From contig JACGCK010000002.1 of the NCBI GenBank assembly GCA_014925825.1, forward strand, positions 744,001 through 808,000: a stretch of DNA of 64,000 bases, in the 5' to 3' direction. Source of the DNA: Pholiota molesta. Lineage: Eukaryota > Basidiomycota > Agaricomycetes > Agaricales > Strophariaceae. This document shows positions 59,908 to 64,000 of the stretch, in pieces. Position numbers and translations under genes: made by a program. The notes beneath the pieces were generated by a model. The model was not told the origin of the DNA. It made no database searches and saw nothing but the letters and a program-made list of their open reading frames with translations. The first letter of the stretch is position 1. Every line of letters starts with the position of its first letter.

Positions 59908-61875
59908 TCAAGCAACAAATTTGGCCACCCGCAACTCTCGCATGCGCCTCTTTGCAGAACGGGAGTGATTATTCATCCCTCCATTAAATGCCCTATCAGC
60001 TTCATACCACATTTCTCCGTCGCTCTGAAGTCGCATCGAATACCTTCGAAGGATAGCCGCACCGCCAGGCTAAAAGCAATTTGTATGCATTAGTACAGGA
60101 AATCACCCAGGTATTAACACTCACATGCTCTCCGAGATATGGGGTAGCATCTACTACAAACCCATTGATCAGAATGAAACAACGGCCAGTCTTCCTTTGG
60201 GTAAACTCTTTGACGCGAGCGATGTTCCAGACTTCTCCATCCCAGGAATCGACATCTAAATCTAGATCTACGAGATCCGCTTTCTCTTTCTCCTGCATAT
60301 ATCGGATTGCTTCGAGGAGATCCTTCTCCTCCGCGCGCCTCAAAGCAGTGACCAGACCAAATTTTTGCAAGACTAGGATTATCCATTTGCTTGGATCCCA
60401 GTCAGTTGGTGAGGGGCCTGATCGGAAATCATGTGGAAAAGAATGCTAGATGTGACATAAAAAGTACATCAACAGTAGTTCATTGGCTTTTCAAAGACGA
60501 CTGACGTGCTGAAATGCTATGTTAGCTTTGGTTTGGTTACAATTTGAGATATACACAGTCGAAGAACTCACAAAATTATGATTTCCTTCTCCACCAGTTA
60601 GAAGTGCTAGTAACTAATAGCCATATTTAATAAATGATGGACACATTTGAGAATATTAATGAATATGGCTTACGAGATTGCCTCGGGAAGTATCTTCATC
60701 TGAATACGGTTGTAATCCATCCCAGTGAGCCATTCTTGTCGTCGGTCGCCATGGATCACTTTTGGGCAAAGATGCGAAAACAATAAACACATACGAGTTA
60801 ACAAGAAAGGTACAGTGCCAGACTATCAAAGCTACATGTATTAGAGCGCGTACAGAATTATTCAACAAAAAAAATACACGTACTGAAAAGCCTTGCGATT
60901 AAACCTCCCCATATGAAACTGCCAAGGACATCGTTCCACAGGTAACCAGCAGCCGTAGGACAAATGAAGCCAAAAAATAATGCCAAAGGTACTTAGGAGT
61001 GAATTATTTGGGGGTATTAAAATTTACATTTTACTTGACCACATACCGTAGTATTTGTGTTGAACTCGCACCACTGAGAAAGACAGTATGTATTATAGAA
61101 CACCCCCAATTAACAATTTCGAGAGTAACGCACCTGGATCATTTTCAAGGTCATCTCTTTCTATGAGAGTCATTCGCTCATACGTCGGCTTGTAAAATAT
61201 CCAACCCATATGAGAATAAAAAAGACCTTTGGTAGCAGCGTATCTTGTGAATGATTAGAGTATGCCTTATAGGCACCAACTTGGACATACGGGTCGTGTA
61301 TGGGGTCATCGGTGAACCTCTGGAAAACACATTCTATTATGAGTGACTAGACATAAGAACCGCTTTCAACTCACATGGTGTAGTCTGTGACGGAGACACC
61401 TAAGTAATGAAAAATCTAATAAGGTGACCCGTCCATCATCGCTAAAACCATGTTTACTTACCACCACTGCAGTAGCGACGCGTCAGAAGTCGTTGACTAA
61501 GTGTAGACAAGATTACGCACCTTGATAGAACCCTGGAAAGCCGCAGAACCAAGAATAGCTAAAGCGACCCGAACGCTTACTGCTGCTCGGAACGCCTTAT
61601 GCGAATAGAGTCTATGATAACCAATGGTAATGCTAGCAACGTTTATTGGAGATAAACAACAAGTTTTCGTATAAGCACGCGCACGTACCCAAAATCTGAC
61701 AACTGCCATGTCATAAACCACAGAACCAGTGTTTCCTTTTTGATAGACCAAGGGGGAGATGGTAGAGCCCAACTATAGCTGCTATGTGGACTAGAACAAA
61801 GAAAATCGCGTTGGACCACCATATTTGAGGTGGGCTTTGGCTTTGGCCTGAGCCTGACGGCACCACAGAGTGCAT
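59908..61875 (-). CDS. OLE1: Delta-9 acyl-CoA desaturase with C-terminal cytochrome b5 (OLE1)
   Basis: The ATG at 61875 gives MHSVVPSGSGQSQSPPQIWW, then a membrane helix (AIFFVLVHIAAIVGLYHL). The three His boxes are HRLYSH, HRLHHRF and HNFHHSFPHDFR. A C-terminal cytochrome b5 domain carries HPGGAAILRRYS and NNHSRSAKR. The enzyme introduces the Delta-9 double bond into palmitoyl- and stearoyl-CoA in the ER membrane. The gene is split into unusually small exons: 5 nt (61462-61466), 25 nt (61375-61399), 29 nt (61291-61319) and 3 nt (60506-60508), each flanked by normal-length introns (47-63 nt). The last supplies a single His of the third box. The frame needs one extra C near 61,747 (CCCCC) to give LPPWSIKKETLVLWFMTW. 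Confidence 0.93.
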
Positions 61876-61953
61876 GACTGCGATGCAAAAAACTGTTAAA
61901 TGACGTGAAAGCAGAAATCGACAGCAGAGCGAGTATTTCTATGCAGGCGCCCA

Positions 61954-62358
61954 ATGGAAAGAGTGAGGTCAAGATTCAAGAAGGAGCATGCAGATGTCAA
62001 CGTCGCGTTGTCCTGGCAAGTCGACAGATGCAGGGAATTTTTTGAATTATCGACCGCAAACTTCGATCATCATCTTTCCCTCCATCGTCATCGCATACTT
62101 AGCGTGGCAAGTATGGCTCCATCCGGGGTAGAATTCCATGCAAGTCTCCAACAAGACTTACAAATACTAGGCATAGTACACGGAACAAAATCTGGTAAAG
62201 ATCGTAAAATCATAAATGCATGCCCTGGGCGTCGTTGGCTAGTGACGTACACGCCTAGACCTGAGAGGACACCGGTTTGGTATCAATCCGAGTCTATCGA
62301 TGATATCGAACCAAGCTTGCATTTCTCCGAGTCGTTCCAAGCTCAGCTCAAGAATTAA
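61954..62358 (+). CDS. Possible small unknown protein
   Basis: This single open frame of 134 codons starts at ATG 61954, with a second ATG at 62113 (MAPSGVEFHASLQQDLQILG). It lies just upstream of and divergent from OLE1, 78 bp apart. It has no motif I recognise and could be non-coding sequence in the OLE1 promoter. The downstream part (TYTPRPERTPVWYQSESIDD) is moderately protein-like. Confidence 0.25.
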   Translation: MERVRSRFKKEHADVNVALSWQVDRCREFFELSTANFDHHLSLHRHRILSVASMAPSGVEFHASLQQDLQILGIVHGTKSGKDRKIINACPGRRWLVTYTPRPERTPVWYQSESIDDIEPSLHFSESFQAQLKN

Positions 62359-62945
62359 TAGAACCCACAGACGACAATTCTAGTGTCAATAGCCATCCAG
62401 CATGCCCCAAAGTCCTGAGAGACTTAAAGAACGAGGGCACACCTTAACCGCGAATCGCGATTTGGAAGGTTGATGATTTGATCAAAGGAAGGGAGAGGGA
62501 CTTTGGAGGGACTCGAGGATTGATGAACTTGAAGCATGGTCACCAATTTTCCATATTACCTCGACAATCAGTAGTGAACAATCAGGCACGCCACGCCACT
62601 TGAACTTGCGCAATATTGTAATCCGCGACATAAATCGACTAACATTCAAACGCTATCTCTTCCTTCGACAACTCTTCATACGAAAATTATAATAAGGTGT
62701 TGTGGAGATAGAGTTAAGATTTATTCTTTTTCGTTGTTTGTGGTGGACGTACTGCAGATCTAGGGATATACTGTACACATCGCTGACCATTCCTCTAGCA
62801 CTAAAATGCCAAACTACTTATGTGGGTACATGGGCTATCCTCTCAAGCCAGGCCTGTTAGAAACACTAAAAGTTGACCTGCTATAGTCCGTGCCGCACTA
62901 TTGGCCTTGAACTCCCTTGATATGTTGAGATTTGCGCATATCTAA
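62359..62945. other. Intergenic region, no gene seen
   Basis: This 587-bp stretch contains only short frames. Confidence 0.45.
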
Positions 62946-64000
62946 TTAGCTGTCTGTAGTATAAGTAGTAGTTAAGGTTGTGAAGGAATGTTGATTGTGA
63001 TTAACATCACACTTAGTCCGTATAGTGGAAACGAATTCCTTCCACATGATATCGCTGATCTGCCTCACTTCCTTCACCTCGTCTTCTTGAGTACACCATA
63101 CGTCCCACTCAGTGTGTGATCTAATCCCATTCCCATACAATCCCTTCTGAATGTCATATTATTCGGCACCCATTTACCTCCACTGAGGTGAAATTCTCTC
63201 AGACCAAGAGGTAACAAGGCCTCGAGGAGAGCAGGAAGGGTCTTTCCATTAATACCCGAGCCAGGCATTACGGTTAGGCCCCAAATGTCGTCTTCTACCA
63301 GCTCTTCTCTTCTATTGAAGAGTTTTTGTAAAACAGGTAGCCCTTGTGGAGCTTTCCCACTAAGTCCGCTGCGTTGATGTATAAGACGAGTTTAAGCGCC
63401 CGTGTGGATGGAATCAATCTACCTTGTCAAAATCCGCGATATTCCTCCGATATCGGCGATGTCCGCCATAGCTGGGTAAATGACTCTAAGATAATGATTC
63501 CGGAAAAGAAAAAAATAAGGCCATAAAAACCTTGAATTGGATCCTGTGTCATATCGAATGCTCTGTGAAAGCAAACTGCCAAAATAGGAGTCAGAAGGGA
63601 GCATGAGGGAGGTATTGACTGATGTTATACCTTCCAATGGCAATATTTCGTCGACAATGCTGAAAAAGGGAAATGTCAACGTCATGAAATGACAGATAGA
63701 CTTGGACCTGCTTGAACTTACATTTTCATGCGCTCGACATCAACTTGACCATCTTTGGTCAAAGCGCCTACAACGAACCCTCGAATGTTCCCTAGTTTCT
63801 TGAACACTCGGATATCTTCCAAAATAACTTCCAGTTCGTCATCTGAATAAAGAAAATCGCCAATGCGTGGCCGGATCATGATCTGGCGAAGCAGAAAATT
63901 TTGGGCATAAGCAAAATGGAATGAGAATCGTGGACATAAGAGTCCGTCGATCCCTACCATCAATGGAACTTCAACCGCCCTTTGGATAGATCTAACAAGA
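62946..64000 (-). CDS. CutC copper homeostasis family protein (5' end outside window)
   Basis: Exons run from the window edge to the stop at 62946. The edge exon reads VRSIQRAVEVPLM and joins IMIRPRIGDFLYSDDELEVI through an intron. Then come GFVVGALTKDGQVDVERMK, CFHRAFDMTQDPIQ, ADIADIGGISRILTSG, VMPGSGINGKTLPALLEALL and GLREFHLSGGKWVPNN. These are the CutC TIM-barrel signatures (IRPRxGDFxYS, FHRAFD, GGxxRILTSG, MPGSGI). CutC family members have been linked to copper tolerance; their biochemical role is unsettled. The frame shifts near 63,110-63,140, one missing base before TEWDVWCTQEDEVKEVR, so the last ~55 residues need checking. Confidence 0.9.

Overview
The window is nuclear DNA of a filamentous basidiomycete, most likely an Agaricomycete. 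The evidence is dense multi-exon genes with short introns (about 47-105 nt, GT...AG), fungal orthologues throughout (NVJ2/TEX2-like, DUF6535, SKI2, IST1, SLY1, RSC4-like, OLE1), and a DUF6535 membrane protein, a family expanded in mushroom-forming fungi. I see no rRNA, tRNA, CRISPR array or intact transposon.

Layout. 0-2 kb: 3' part of a coiled-coil protein (+). 2.8-5.8 kb: Ser/Pro-rich fungal protein (-). 7.6-11.1 kb: NVJ2-like SMP/PH lipid-transfer protein (-). 11.7-12.75 kb: five-exon gene of unknown function (-) that I reconstructed from splice sites, divergent from a DUF6535 gene (+, 13.4-15.6 kb). 16-17.5 kb: polyprenyl-diphosphate-synthase-like protein lacking both Asp-rich motifs (-). 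17.9-18.5 kb: roadblock/LAMTOR2-like (-). 18.8-21.2 kb: TBL1/SIF2-like LisH-WD40 (-), divergent from DCAF11/WDR23-like WD40 (+, 21.4-24 kb). 25-27 kb: small or unknown genes. 27.6-29.2 kb: homeodomain-like regulator (-). 29.5-34.4 kb: SKI2 RNA helicase (-). 34.8-36.2 kb: SAM methyltransferase (-). 37.9-39.1 kb: IST1 (-). 39.8-42.5 kb: SH3-RasGEF (+). 42.8-43.8 kb: Rab5/Ypt5 GTPase (-). 44.1-46.9 kb: Mei2-like RRM protein (+). 47.3-48.6 kb: TMBIM5/GHITM-like BAX-inhibitor protein (+). 48.8-51.3 kb: SLY1 (-). 51.9-54.6 kb: alpha/beta hydrolase (-). 54.8-56.6 kb: methionine aminopeptidase 2 (-). 57.3-59.5 kb: tandem bromodomain RSC4-like (-). 59.9-61.9 kb: delta-9 desaturase with cytochrome b5 (-). 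62.9-64 kb: CutC (-), running off the window.

The genes are ordinary housekeeping genes rather than a pathway cluster, although vesicle traffic and signalling (IST1, RasGEF, Rab5, SLY1) is frequent between 37 and 51 kb. The two strongest unusual signals concern gene structure. First, several genes need micro-exons of 3, 5, 6 and 11 nt to restore invariant motifs; the 3-nt one encodes a single histidine of the desaturase's third histidine box. Second, many conserved reading frames are broken by what look like single-base losses, often in G or C runs, mostly between 44 and 63 kb. These point either to consensus errors from indel-prone reads or to local decay, and they must be resolved before calling any of these genes pseudogenes.
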